A DNA stretch of 64,000 nucleotides from Marchantia polymorpha subsp. ruderalis (GCA_037833965.1 AP031353.1:19346501-19410500); one strand, 5' to 3'; shown: positions 33,693-46,700, counted from the first letter of the stretch. A program made the numbers and translations. The notes: generated by a model from the sequence alone, not told the origin.

Positions 33693-33766
33693 ATTTTAGT
33701 GGTCAAATTCTTGCTTGAGGTGCAAGAGATCCCAAGTTCGATTGTGGGGAACGCCCAGTTGGAGAT
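33693..33766 (+). pseudogene. tRNA-Pro-like relic or SINE head
   Basis: The plus strand reads TTTAGTGGTCAAATTCTTGC, then TTGAGGT, then GCAAGAGATCCCAAGTTCGA and TTGTGGGGAACGCCC. It aligns end to end with plant tRNA-Pro: the A box is degraded, the anticodon stem CTTGC/GCAAG is intact, the loop is TTGAGGT instead of a proline loop, and the T arm has mismatches. The 5' acceptor strand is lost, so this is not a functional tRNA. A tRNA-derived SINE is the likeliest source. Confidence 0.65.
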
Positions 33767-35500
33767 AGAGAGTTCTCCAAGATCGAAAATCAATGAGAAG
33801 ATAAATACATAAACAAAGACGTAAGAGATTGACTTAAGGAAAAGAAATAATCATACATGTACGTTCAAGAAAAAATTCACATGAACAACTTTTTCGATTG
33901 AAGTGGTATATAGTTCAAACAAAGTTCCTGTACCTGATAAATATTTATATTGACGCAATAGCCTAAAGCACGCCAAGTCGAATGCCAACCTCATTATCTC
34001 TAAGCTCATGAACTCTGTATAATCTTAATCGTCCATATGCTTCACCAATCGTATACTCCATACACGCAGCCACATTCAATGCAAACCGTTATCAACAATC
34101 TCGTGAATGATAGGAACACACAACAAACCAGTAGTTTTAGATATTGAAGACACTTAAATTCAAAAAAATATTAAGTTCTGTTAGTGCTAAGTGCTAAACA
34201 TTTTCTGAATAACCTAAAGCCTCTCTCCTTCAATAATGTTCTTGTGTTTTCCAACACTAATTATCCCCATTCTGCATCATATCGGTTTGAGTGACTAAGA
34301 TACAGAGTTTACGCATTAAGCGCTAGAAAGACATGTGCTCACAAAAAATAGAAGGGTCGTAACTTAACCTGAAGTAACACATTCAGGAGAACATCCACAA
34401 TACGACAGGTACATTTCAAGATCTATGAGACTTCTGACCCGCTGTACATCCACAGCAGTTTGCACAGATTCTATAAATTATGTACATCCAGGAGTTTAGA
34501 TCCTAACATTTTCCTCTCTTTACCATTGTCGATTGTACTTAACCAGTACAGTCCGATGCATCTAAGGAGTGGCCACCACATACAAGAGGTGAATGGGGAC
34601 TCCAGTGGGTGGTATGTTCTTGCCTAAAATCATTTTCACAATAATCAGTCTGCCTGTTGTTTAGACTACTGTTGAAGTCCCTATAGATCATTCTCTATGA
34701 CATGGGATTTGTTGCCCTATGTCATGGCTTGGTTGCATCCACAACCGCACGAGATTTAGCCTTTGATGAAAAAGGCACCTATCAAAACGTCAGATATAAT
34801 TTTCTGAACATCTATCCTTGCAAGACTCAAAAGAGAAGGGGCTGATAATTAAGATTCAATAGATAGAACTTGAGGACCTTTATTTTATACACTATCTGCT
34901 TCCTTTCATCAAGGCTCAACACCCTCTCTTTCTGCTCGTAGTTTCTGATTGATTTGTAAACAGATCTTGCTCTTCAAAGCAGAGAATGACTGACATCGAC
35001 AAACAAGACCTCATTTACATAAGGCACTTGTTTACTCCTCACTCCTGTTCAAATTGACTCCGAAAGAGATGCAAAAAGTCTCTTTCGTAAAATGGCCAAA
35101 AATTCAGTACTTTACAAAAAAAAATGGCGGATTCAATGTACAGAAGTCAAACAAGCCCTCGAAGATACACCAGCTGAAAACGGATGCCAACACTTCAAAG
35201 TTCACTGCACAACATAAGCTAAACTGTTAGTAATGGACTGTTTGAGTAAAAACATCGACTCGCTAGTAAAGTCTAGGTATTTTTCGATTATAGCTAAAGG
35301 AAAAGTGCTTATTGTGAAACTATCGAAGTACGCATCGACAATGAGAACGATATGGACAATAATTTCATAAAATTGCGCTGACTGTACCAGCGATTCAATC
35401 TTCTTAAATCTACATCAAGAAAACAAAATTGATAATACTAGGAATCCGCATGCAGGAGATCATTTCCTTCGAATAAAAATATTCTTACCTTAAATAATCT
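33767..35500. other. No gene recognised; downstream flank of MFS gene
   Basis: Frequent stops in all frames. The 3' UTR of the MFS gene (minus strand) should lie immediately below 35501. Confidence 0.45.
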
Positions 35501-37751
35501 TCAAAGCTGATCATCCTTAGGCAGCATTCGAACAGTCTCACCTGCAACGTCCCTTGAAACGTTGTCACTATCATGCTTCCTCTGCTCATCTTCTACATCC
35601 TCCACATCTTCTAGTGGCTGATGCTGTGAATCTTTGGAATTGAAAACATCCAGTCGGATGTGGGTATCTGATTGGAATTGCATGTTCGACTCACGAACTC
35701 TGTCACGATCATCAGGATACGTCCAGTAAAGAAGTGTGTAGATAGAAGAACACAAAACAAATGGTATGCCGGTTGACGTATAAAGTGCTTTGGCCAACGC
35801 TACGGCATTCGACCTGTCAGTAGCTAATCTACCATCACCTGATGGAGGTGGAACATAACCATACAAATTTTCGGCGAGCAGGCCAACTATGGGAGGGGCA
35901 AACGATGCAAGAACTGTCTCAAAAGCTCTATCCAACGCATACACATTCGTTCTGGACTTTTCCGGAACAATCTCCGCAAAAATAGGCCTGTGTACAAAAC
36001 AATACATTCCGTAAGATATACTTGTTGACAGTTTTTAGTCCTTGTGTCAAGATTCACAAACCTTGCAATCGTAACAAACAATACAATATTACAGAGTGAA
36101 CAAACTAAAACACCTGTCCATACTAACCTAAGCAAGTTAAAAAATTAAAAAATCATAAGGGGAGGTGTAAGCAGCATCACCCATTAGTAGCAGAACCATT
36201 CCAAGATATGCATAGTCCCATAATGAAGAAGGCCAATCCATGAACTACTGGTGTCGAAGGATCCGAAGGAAGGAGAAGAAGCAGGACTGCTCCAAGGGGA
36301 ACCCCTAGACCAGCACTGATTTGTGAGAGCATAATTCGACCTGTATTAGGAAGTCTGATGGACAAACGATCTCCAGCCCAACCACCAAAAAGAGCTCCAA
36401 TAGAACAAGCCACAACAAAGCAGCCCATGAGAGCAGCAGTCATTGTGTGGGAAAATCCTACAAGCTCCAACCACATAGGGGCAAATGCAAGTGCAGCCCA
36501 AGGAAATGACCCAGCAACGCCTTGTGCTACGAACACTTGGAAGGATTTCACATGTAACACGCTTTTTGTATCGAGCCATATCTCCTTCAAGTTGTCCATA
36601 AAAGTTCGATCTTTGAATGCCCTATGATCAATATAGCTCAAAGAGTTCAGAAAAACTTCCATAGTTTGTAAAATGTTCATAAAACGTCACAGTATTGTAA
36701 CTGGACAAGCCAGACTTACCTACTGCACACTTAGATTAAAACACGTAGAGCTGAATTTCAGAAAACATGGTTTAGCTTTTCAATGTGAACTTACAAAAAA
36801 AATATAATACCTCAAACAATGCAAACTTACTTGGAGACAAGAGTTCCGGAGAATTGAGGGTCGACTGCATATGAGTACACAAGACCTGCAACTATCATAC
36901 TCAAGAAGGCCACTAAATGGAATGCCATCCTCCATCCGTCAATGCCTAAAATTTCTGTGCTCGCCATGAGAACAGCAAAAAAACCACCCAGCATAGATCC
37001 AACGTTTCCAGCCACCATGAGCCAACCAAAACCTTTGCCTCGGTTTGTTTCGTCTGTTGCATCTGCTACCATTGACTGTATAGAAGGGACCACTACCGCT
37101 AGACCTATTCCATTCAGTGCCCTGGATAGAGCCACCTGCATCCACCAGCATCAAAGTCAATCCTTCTTTCTGGAATCGACGAGAAGGAGCAACTAAAGGT
37201 GTAGAAGAACGTATACTATGCAGATTCTCAAGAAATGAGGTGTCATCAGCTTGTCAGTCAGCTGATTCTCTTCTGATGGAAGAGATTGGCACATTCCTAG
37301 TCCAAGATTCCTTTGACTACATGGTGCTAAATACTTGAAATATGAGACAGTCCAGTGTTTTCATACACATTTTAAGACTTATCACTTATAAGTAAAAAGT
37401 AGAGATGAGTTTAAACAGTTGACGAGATCAAGAAAGATGACCAACCTCGGAAAAGGTTTCTGAAATTCCGACAAAGAAAGTGGCAACAGCCCACATGACA
37501 GCTCCACCAGCAATTATGCTTGCCCTGTTGTAATGTTGGGCTAAAAAACCCGCTAATGGTGCGCACAAAGCCTGCATTAGGGATCTAACAAGTGTGAGGC
37601 TACCCAGCGCAGATGGGCTTGCATTGAGTGCTATACCTATCTCTCTGTAAACAGAGGGTAAAAGAGCCTCATCTGCTCTCTCCAGTATGGAAGCCAAGCA
37701 CACGAGCACCAAGCTCCGCATCCTCACATCCTTCCACCACCAGGGTGCCAT
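35501..37751 (-). CDS. UNE2-like major facilitator superfamily transporter, 512 aa, four exons
   Basis: Exons on the minus strand: 37751-37446, 37135-36831, 36621-36181, 35987-35501. Donors GTTGGT, GTAAGT, GTGATG and acceptors GATGCAG, TGATCATAG, GTACACAG join in frame to 512 codons. The product is a 12-helix MFS carrier of the plant family that includes Arabidopsis UNE2 (At1g78130). Landmarks: LERADEALLPSVYREIG and SALGSLTLVRSL in helix 1-2, the loop HYNRASII, VALSRALNGIGLAVVVPSIQ in exon 2, FPWAALAFAPMWLELVGFSH and the motif-A-like GGWAGDRLSIRLPNTGRI in exon 3, and PIFAEIVPEKSRTNVYALDR in exon 4. The last 70 or so residues form a hydrophilic acidic tail. The substrate of the family is not established to my knowledge. 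No defect seen. A possible extra 5' exon (37924-38006) is discussed in the findings. Confidence 0.93.
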
Positions 37752-38006
37752 CCTTACGGCAAAGATAAGTCCAATCTAACCACAATTTAAGCCGTACTCG
37801 TTGAGTTGGATTTTCAGAGAGATGTGGAGCGCTAACTGGCAGTCTGAGCTGCTTGGACTGCCGTCATCGCCAACCTGCCGAATCATTGAGAATCATCTGC
37901 AAATTCCAACAGCTAGAACACACCTCTCTCGTACACAAATCTCTGAATCCAGATGAGAAATCTCGTTGATCGAACCGTCCGATCTGCCAATTTCAATCCT
38001 TGACAT

Positions 38007-39400
38007 AATTCCCCCTTCAGAACGAAAATATGAACCATGTAGTTCTGCAGTCTTATCCTGCTGAACCTGATCTAATACTCTCAACTCGTACCCTCCGAAC
38101 GAAGAGTTCTCGCCACGCTGATTTCCTACATGAAAGAGCCCAATGAACGAACACCTTGCAGAACGATAGCAAGGAAATTCGTAATACTGTATCTAGTTAT
38201 ACATGCATTGGAGCTTTCTGGCTTTCGATGTCGACAAGATCAGTCTCGATGATATTATGTAAAGACAATAACAGGAACGCTCCACTCGCCAACTATCCAA
38301 AGCTGTGGCGAGGGTAGCGATTGACCACCTGAGAACTTATGCACATGTGCTTTGGTGTCCCCTCGAGGTTTATAGGTTTGTCATTGAGCCTTTGTCTCCT
38401 CTTCCCTCTCCTCTTCCTCCCTCAATTTGCACATCTCGGTTTATTATACGCTTTTCGAAGTCATACTCCTCCCTGTGGGGGCGGTCGTCCTCCTCATACC
38501 CGGCTTCTCCTAGCTAATATCAAAGCTGGCAGGCATTCAAGAACCAACACGTACGTCCCTTCCTCGGAACAAACCCCACGCATCCGCACACAATTCCAGG
38601 CGTGAACCATTCGCATCCTGTGCAGTGGACCTGCCATACTCTTCTCTGCAAATAAGCGGCCACCTTCTGGAAGCCATCTAGCGTCTGGACACCTGTCGTG
38701 GCCTTCTTCCATGGAAGCCTTATAAATAGCAGACAAAGCACGCATTGGTGAGAAAAAGCGCTGAGCATATTCGTTTAGTGGTCTACAATCCCCTGATCTT
38801 TAGCTGCGGGTCGGATCTTTTTCGGTCTTTCTTGCTCGATCGTGGGAATCGGTGGGATATCAGGCATTCAAAATAATAATTCGCCTTTAAATTGTCTACA
38901 CAGCCCTTCTGTCCAGGTCCTATGAGCACATTACATTGCCAGCTTCTTGCATGGTCTCTCGATGGTCGACAGTTTCCTTATGCTGAGTGTCAAGGGCATT
39001 GGACGACGACCAAGCCCTACAGGCCCCGCCTTCCAGGATTCCATCCTCCATGTCTGTCACTGACTCGGACAGCGTCGCCCCGCACCTTTCTGTTCTAGCC
39101 GGCAGACATCTTCCTGTTCGCGGCTCCTCCGCCAGATTTCCTCCCGTTTCTCCTCCACTCTCGTGATTTCCCGGCTACTTTCCCCCGAAGGTTTCCTTCA
39201 CTGATTCCTGAACTCTTCACAGTTCGCCGCTTTCCTCCTTGTATTCTTACCCGGTGTACTTCTTCCTTCCCGGTAAGATCGAAATCCTTCCGGTTCGTGG
39301 ACTGTGCTCTCCTGCGGTAAAGAGGGAAATCCCGCGGAATATAGCACAAATCGGTATTGGAACCGGCAGTAGATGACGGGCGAAACCGCCCGGGTCCTTA
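38007..39400. other. Upstream region of MFS gene; pyrimidine-rich tracts
   Basis: The plus strand is pyrimidine-rich at 38386-38430 and 39100-39260 (purine-rich on the MFS coding strand). Overlapping short ORFs occur on both strands, including 39095-39349 (-), a Lys/Arg/Gly-rich frame I do not recognise. The MFS promoter should lie in this region. Confidence 0.35.
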
Positions 39401-40257
39401 TTCTTTTTGCTTTCTACGTGCACACTACATTATTGGAATAGATGAAGTTGGTGAAATTGTTCAGTTTATGTACACAGGAAGCATATGTATGTGGTTAAAA
39501 TACACCGAAGTTTCATCATTAGTCCACCAGCAGGTCTTATGGCTTCATTACATTGGATGAACATAGCCTGAATGTTGAATGTCTGGTGAGCCGGCAGTTC
39601 ACAGTTCATGAGTATCGCGTCCCCACGTCGACTCACTCCGAAAGAGTTTACGAAGGATTTTATGAAGGAAGGCATGCGAATGGAGTTAGTCCAAGGGACC
39701 GACCCCAGCACTGGCTGGGTTAGGACGAATTTCATATAGGGCGTTTGTACAACTACTACTTGTATATTATTGTGTTCATAGTGTTAGGTACATGCATGAA
39801 CTTTGGATACTTCTGAAGAGCGTGATTTGTTGCATAAGTATTTTTTTATTATCTCAACATACGGTTGTGTAAAATTGTCAATTTTTCATGTCTTTATATT
39901 ATATGCTGCTTTATCACTTAGCCTCCGTATGAAAGAAAGATGGCTATTTTAACCTGGAAAGTGATAGTACTTTAAGTAGCATACATACAAGTCATCAACA
40001 TGATCATTATTTTAAAAATCGGAAATAAAATAAAATTGAATAGAATTTTAAAGCAATTATTTATGCCACAAAAAATTGTAATTTAAAAATTTTGCTAAAT
40101 TTGGAACAAATTTTTTTTCAAAATAAATTAGAATAAAAACAAATATTATAGTTTGAAATAGTAGATGCAACACAAGATTATATACCTTGTTTAATTTTTC
40201 TAGTGCATATTTATTATGTGTAATCTTGATTTAAAACTTTCACATATTATGATGACA

Positions 40258-40280
40258 TATAGTCAATATTATTGACTATA
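40258..40280. repeat. Perfect 11-bp hairpin, 1-nt centre
   Basis: TATAGTCAATA, T, TATTGACTATA; arms fully complementary. Confidence 0.85.
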
Positions 40281-41490
40281 CATGCTAAAATTTGATTGAA
40301 ATCAAGCATGTTAAAAATTGAAAAAATATAAAAACATTCAAAAAAAATTGGTACTTGAAAAATGTAAATTTGTTCAAAATTTTCAAATATTAATAGATTG
40401 ATGTTGCAAGATAGATATAGTGTGCGGCTAGTTATACTTCAGTTTAGGTTAATTATTCCTCATCTTACAATAATCTATAAAAGGGAATTATGTGATTGGT
40501 TAGAGTGAAACAAAATAACTTGAAAGGTTCTGTTGTAGCCATTGAACTCTAGATTTATTACATCGCATCGTCTTATTTTGCATTTGGTTTCAATTACATG
40601 GCGGAAGTACATGAACAAGACCAAGCCTTTCAATGCCCTCTTTTACTTTGGATTTTCATCAAAAATTGCATCAACAAAGAAAAGAGTGAATTCTAAATGG
40701 AAAGCTCAGATGTCCACGGCGAATCTAAAATGAGAGATAACTAACCGCTACCTAAATATAATGTGTATATGTTGAATAAATTAAAAAAAAAATTCTTTCA
40801 TTGAAACGCTATGCAAAGAGACAGAGCAAATTTATCTATCACAAACTCAAATAGTTTCTAAATAAATTATATTTCTATTCATTTTGATATTATGAATATT
40901 ATGAATACTTCATATAATCATCACATAATGCTTTAAGAAATTCATCAATAAGGAGTCAAACAAGGTGATGTACACTCTTGTAGTAGGGGAGCTCGCCAAG
41001 TCTTTCACGCTTCCAGTCGGTGTTGGAGATCAGAAACATGTGTTGGGTCATGATGGAGGAAAAAGCATGATCTTGAATGGATCATGTGTGCCCATTAAGG
41101 ATTCAAAGGGCTTAAGGATGATTCATATGGCTTATCTATGATAACTAAGTAAGTAAGCTTATTTAAGTCTTATGTAAGATTATCTACTACTTAGATTAAT
41201 TTATAATTACGTGAGGAGTTTTTAAAGAGTTTTTGACGTGTGAACACCGACCACACGGTACTAACGAGTCTGCAACTTCATGACACACAAGAAAGTGCAC
41301 GCTTGGACGGGTTTCAACAAGGTTTTTTTTTTTAAATCACTTTGTGGACAGCGCGTCAAGTGCCACAAATGTGATGTCGATGTTTCTATCGTTTCAACAT
41401 CCTTCGAATCGCATAATCACTCTTGTCGGTATGAGCTATCCCGCAGTTTGATCGCATCGTAGTGTTTGAGCATTCCTGATGGTGCTTCAC

Positions 41491-41538
41491 GAGAACAAAT
41501 GTTGCCATTGGCTGATGCCAATGGCAACATTTGTTCTC
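41491..41538. repeat. Perfect 22-bp hairpin, 4-nt loop
   Basis: Left arm begins GAGAACAAATGTTGCCATTG (41491-41512), loop TGAT (41513-41516), right arm GCCAATGGCAACATTTGTTC onwards (41517-41538). All 22 pairs match. It sits within the decayed region at 41.2-42.2 kb. Confidence 0.95.
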
Positions 41539-42469
41539 AGACGATCGTTCATGGCAGCGATTCAAATGAACTGTCTTCTGATCCATGACCTTTGCATATT
41601 GCTATTACCTCTTCTTCCAGTCTCTGGCGCTGGTCGACAGTTGCGTTTGAGTCTAATCCAAAGCGCATGCGCCAACTCGGTTTTTGTGAAGAGACTCATG
41701 GCGAGCCCTATTTGATGATCTCATAGAAGAGTAGCGAGGTTGACAAGCACTTTGCGCTCAGCATTCATCGAAACAAGAAAGCTTTCAACACTTGCAACAA
41801 TCAAGATCACATGAAGGCGATTTCAACCCTGTCGTGCAATGTCTATTCCATGCCCATGCCAAAGTTGATTGCTAGACGTCTCCTCGACGCCTCATTTGAC
41901 TACAAATCAAGGATGACTTTTATTGTGATCCACAAATGGACTAGTGCAAAAATGTTCATTGACGCGGCAAGCAACATCAAGGGATGTTCTGTCCAAATTG
42001 TCATGTTGATTTCTAATAAATGCCCGTTCTTTTTGGGGCAAATCCAAGTCAAGCTCAAGTGCGAGAAGGCGTCGCACATTGCTTTTATCATCCGCAAGGC
42101 ACACACACATTTGCTTCATCAGCTAAATCATAAATGAATGTGGCTGGCGTACCGCTAAAACTTGTGCAACCAGATGATCGCAATGTGTTGTGAATTGCCG
42201 TTTGACGAGTTGATCATCGTCTATGGTTGCCGTACTCACATGTGCAACAACTTCACTCCGTACATGTGCTTTAAATTTACTTAGAAGCTTTAAATGAAGG
42301 AATCAAAGTAAGTAAGGTAGCAAGGAAGTTGATCAATAATCCGAATATCAATATATCCAAAGGACTTAAATTAGATAAAAAAAAGTAGTATTGAAAGATA
42401 CGACACAAGTGACAAATTCAATAGTGTGATTGACCAAAAATGATTTGCATGAAATTTTGAGTAACAAGA

Positions 42470-42690
42470 TACTACACTGTCAAATATGATAGAAATTATG
42501 ATTATTTGCTTTGGAGATTACAAATCAAAAGCAAATTGGAAGCTATGTGTTTGAACAAAATGTTGATGTCGAAATACTTCATTTTCAAGAATGATGATCG
42601 GAAAGATCTCAAAAAAATAGGATGTGAATATTGTTATACTACAAAAAGTTATTTGAATATATGCATCATGTTTGACACTTTCTATTGAAA
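42470..42690 (+). mobile_element. Ty1/copia gag fragment
   Basis: The frame at 42506-42688 and just upstream reads YDYLLWRLQIKSKLEAMCLN. This matches the conserved start of plant copia Gag (a W-x-x-x-M/I-x-x-x-L-x-x-x-x-L pattern after an N-Y-x-x-W site). No other copia domain follows. It may belong to the same family as the other two relics in this window. Confidence 0.55.
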
Positions 42691-43179
42691 CTTCATTCTT
42701 TGCAAGGTCATACTATGTATCATTTGATTGATGATAAATCAAGATTTGTGTGGAACTAAACAATAAAATTTTAAGTACACACATAAAAATAAAAATAAAA
42801 TTACAATGGTATTTTTACTTTATTAATTTTAATTTTTTTTAGATGATATAATTTTTTTTCTTGATATCTTAGATTTAAAATCAAAATATTTTTTTATATT
42901 TTATACTTATTTTTTCACACATAGTTTTTATATATTTACAACTTCCATGAAAGTCTAATTGAAGATTAAGATTTTGAAACAAAATTAGAAACAATCACTC
43001 CTAATATCATGATGGTTTATATTCTACAATAAACTATATTTTTATTATCTTTAATGAAACAATGTTAGAGAATATCCCGAACCAATCAATCATATAAATT
43101 CTGGATCGCGATGATATGCTTCATACATTAGATTGCATTAATAAGTAAGACGAAAAGTACAAGGAACTCCGAAAAGAAG

Positions 43180-43635
43180 TTACGATTTGTAGTGCTCAAA
43201 ATTTCTCTTCTTGTTCTTTAAATTTACCTTGAGAATGCAAGCTCCTCTTATCGCAAAATGAGACATACGAGAGTGATGAAATAGATGACTAGAGGTTGGT
43301 GTGTTTGCTATGAGAGATGATTGAGCAGTGGTTTGGTACGCGAAGGAAGTGAAGAGAATACGAAGTACTAGGGAAGGATTGCTGCAATAATGATGATCAT
43401 GTCGTAGCAATTTGAACGCAATCTTCCGTGTGTATTTGACTCGAAGGCAAATCATGGGACGGTCAAATCGTACAAGATTCAGACAATAGTGTAGTTGATC
43501 ACTCGTGAGATCAGTTAATTTGCAATTGCTCAAAGGAATGCATTTTTCAGACTTATTTAATGCTTTGTTTGCAAGGTGAAAAGAGTCCGATACGCCAAAA
43601 CGGATGTTTGTGGTTGCTTTTTTTTTCTTGGTCAT
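43180..43635 (-). CDS. Hypothetical ORF, 151 aa, doubtful
   Basis: An ATG-initiated frame of 151 codons starting MTKKKKATTNIRF, rich in Lys, Ser, His and Leu. I recognise no domain. The ORF at 43560-43763 (+) overlaps only its first 25 codons on the opposite strand. It may be a chance ORF in repeat-derived DNA; I would not treat it as a gene without transcript support. Confidence 0.15.
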   Translation of the reverse strand: MTKKKKATTNIRFGVSDSFHLANKALNKSEKCIPLSNCKLTDLTSDQLHYCLNLVRFDRPMICLRVKYTRKIAFKLLRHDHHYCSNPSLVLRILFTSFAYQTTAQSSLIANTPTSSHLFHHSRMSHFAIRGACILKVNLKNKKRNFEHYKS

Positions 43636-43763
43636 GGAAGCCGTGTGTGGTGGCTTCGGGTGTTACAAATTTGGATGATTCATTTAGATTGAAGCAGGTT
43701 AAGGAACCAGTGGGAACTATGATTACATTTGCGAGTGATTATATTATTCTCTTGGATATCTAG

Positions 43764-46700
43764 TTTTACATTTGCTTTCAACACCTCCGATGTAATGGAG
43801 AGCTTGTTTGAGAATTTTTTGTTTCAACTTTATGTTTCTTGGATATTCCAAGAAGCACCACTGTCATCTCAATTTACATATATGGTGATGTCATCAAAGA
43901 AATGATCAAGTTTTCATGCTGGATGAAAATTTTAGGGTTTTGAGTGCTCAAAATTTCTCTACATTTCGGATTTTAGGGTCTATTTAGAAGTACACGACGT
44001 AACTTGCGCAAGTTTTTTTACAATAGATTGTCATGTAAGTTTCAGTCACCGTAGTGAGAGGCAAATCACATATTGTTGACGTCGAGTCTGCATGCAGTGT
44101 GCTTTTTTATGTTCTTGTAATTTTGCACGCGAAACATAAATTTTGCACGCGAAACATATTATTCGCTTATTAAGAAGTGATGATGATGTAATAACATGAA
44201 AACCATATTTTCTTAAAAATAATTTCTCTTTTCTCTCACATTTTGCTAACAGCCTTATTATTATTATGGTATAGGATACTCATTCTAAATCTTCTTAGCT
44301 TCATGATTGTATTTCTTTTTATATATTGTTTAAAGAACCAACGCCAACTTTTGCCGAAGGTAAAAATCTGGTTGAATGAAGAAATAGCAAATTGTCATAA
44401 GACTGATGTTATCGTCCAGCCTATAAAATAATTAAAATTCTCTCATAACCTCTTTAGAAAGCTCACTAGCATGAAATTTATAATTGGTAATCTCAATTTA
44501 CTCCATATAAGACATTGTGAACAATATGAGATCATCTTGATGTGCTTGACTCGTATTTATTACTCATATATGAGTGTAAAAGATTTCTGGCAGCAATTAT
44601 TCAATATAACTTGTTGTTGCTCCAGATATTAAAATATAACAACATAAATTGTACATTGATTAAAGATGTGATGTTTGTTATGATTCAAGATGATGAAACA
44701 AGCATTGATTTGTCTTGTAATCCACTCAAATTATAACATAAAATTAACACTTATTATTATTTTGCAAAAAACTAGATATACTGAACATATTTAGAATATT
44801 ACAAATTCTAGATATGAGATATGACAGATTGATAATCAATTTGAAAAGACCAGTTTAATGGTGGATTATTTTATATTTTTACGATTTAACAAGTGTGAAA
44901 TGAATAGTTTAACATCTTAGTTCATATCCTACTCAAAAGTTGGGAATCAAGAGCATTAATGAAAATGTTGTGATTAGATATTCCAGATTGTAGCTAGAAA
45001 TAAAAATCTACTTGGATTAGAGGAATAAGGATTATGATCAAGATAGAAGCTACCTCTATGTATTGCAGACTTTATCAAAAAATATTTATCTTTCTTACTC
45101 TAGCTTTGACTTTACATGTAGCTATTAATGCCAATTGCAACACATCAGTGATAGAAAAGCTTACTTCGATAAAGTACATGTAAATCATTTTTTTTTGAGA
45201 TATTGTTGTAACTTATTTTATCTATAGTACACGCGTTGTCGTAGAAATAGCATTGACAAATACAATATATAGAACATCAATCATATTAGTTGATGACTCT
45301 TTCGATAGTTGTGGAGCTTTAGATGGTTTTGACAAGATGTTCATGTAGTACATACTTTACATTGTGATGCATTTGGATTCTAATACAAGTCTAACTGTAT
45401 GGTTTCATCCATATAATACTTCATGAAATGTTCGTACCATTTTGGGTTTATTTTTTCTCTCAAAGGTTCCAATCAAGTTTATGCATATTTCATTTGATAC
45501 CTTATTAATTTTTGTATATGCCAGTCTAGTATAATAAATGTGTATACTGCAGTCTGTGTATACAATTTGTAAGAAATGAATTGAATCTTAGAAACTCAAC
45601 TGCAAAAAACATAATAAGGACTTTTTTGTAGTGTATGCAATTTGTACAAATGAAGACTTACATACAATAATCGACAATAGAAGGGAGGATGTCGAGACAT
45701 TGCATACTTTGGGGAAGCCCCATTCAGAAAGTTTTGTCTAGAGAATACAAAGTGAAAATTTTTGAAATCTTCTAGTTTGGAAAGTTAGACACCCTTTGAC
45801 GATTAAGGAAAAATCTTCCAGACTTCTGCGGAAGTCACTGCAAGTCTACTACTCTAGAACAAGTCAAACTTTACTACTGCGGCAAAAGGCTCGAGCGAAC
45901 AAGAAACTGCAGTGGCAGGAGGCTTTCAGTCACCTCGTGCACATGTTCTTGCTTTATCGGACCGATATTCTGCAGGTCAATTTCTCATCTTATTGTCCAC
46001 CCTCTTACCGCGGATTGACAACACGATCTTTGAGCTCAGCCTTTGAACAATGTCAGTGTTGCAAGAAATTGAATATAATGTGCGATAGAACTGGAAGTCG
46101 TCACGATAATGTGAATTGCCAAGGCCAAGGAACCTCGTTGGCCAGAAAGGTTTCTGCATACGATTGCATGTGGGAATATCCATCTGAAATGTTGCTGTCT
46201 GTGCGCTACTGGTACTCAAAAGACAGCTTAAAAACTGAAACTGAAAAACACAGCGGAGTGGCAATAATATCGGCTACAGATCATGACTATCTGTCAGCAA
46301 ATTGCACTTAATTTTGCGCGCAGTATCTTGAGTGATTGGCAAACATGTGAATAACTCCCAAATCGGGCTGACTCCAGAATTTCTTCCGTCAGGCTCATCA
46401 TCAACTCTTGTCTACTCAACTCGATTTGCAAGTATCACGGCAAGACGAGAGACCTTGGGATGAGGTCCACCTAAACAGACAATCCCGGCGGTTGCTTAAG
46501 GTTACGATATTCCCCACAAAGATGCCTGTAAAACAGAGACAAAGACAGTTTTGAGACGCTCTTGAAACTTTCTAGCTATTCAAGCTGTAAATCAAACACC
46601 AGGAGCTCACCGATCTCCACAGCATCACTGTTTGAGCATTGATTCTCTCAAGTGATCAAAACTCCCGATGTCGTAGTTGACTAGGAGACTCCCCTTCCAC

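Larger units (their letters stand above)
39401..42460. other. Mostly AT-rich, with a possible decayed element at 41.2-42.2 kb
   Basis: 39.8-41.2 kb is AT-rich with no gene. At 41.2-42.2 kb composition is more balanced and fragments look protein-like: 41280-41462 (+) contains RVKCHKCDVDVSIVSTSFES and then HNHSC, a Cys/His arrangement resembling a zinc finger, and 41811-42137 (+) is open for 108 codons from an ATG. The pieces do not join into one frame. They may be a decayed transposase-like gene. Two perfect inverted repeats lie here. Confidence 0.35.

Noticed and set aside
45796-46311. 171-codon plus ORF
   Set aside because: Starts with TTG, first ATG is far inside, no recognisable domain, and the opposite strand is also open (45977-46264).
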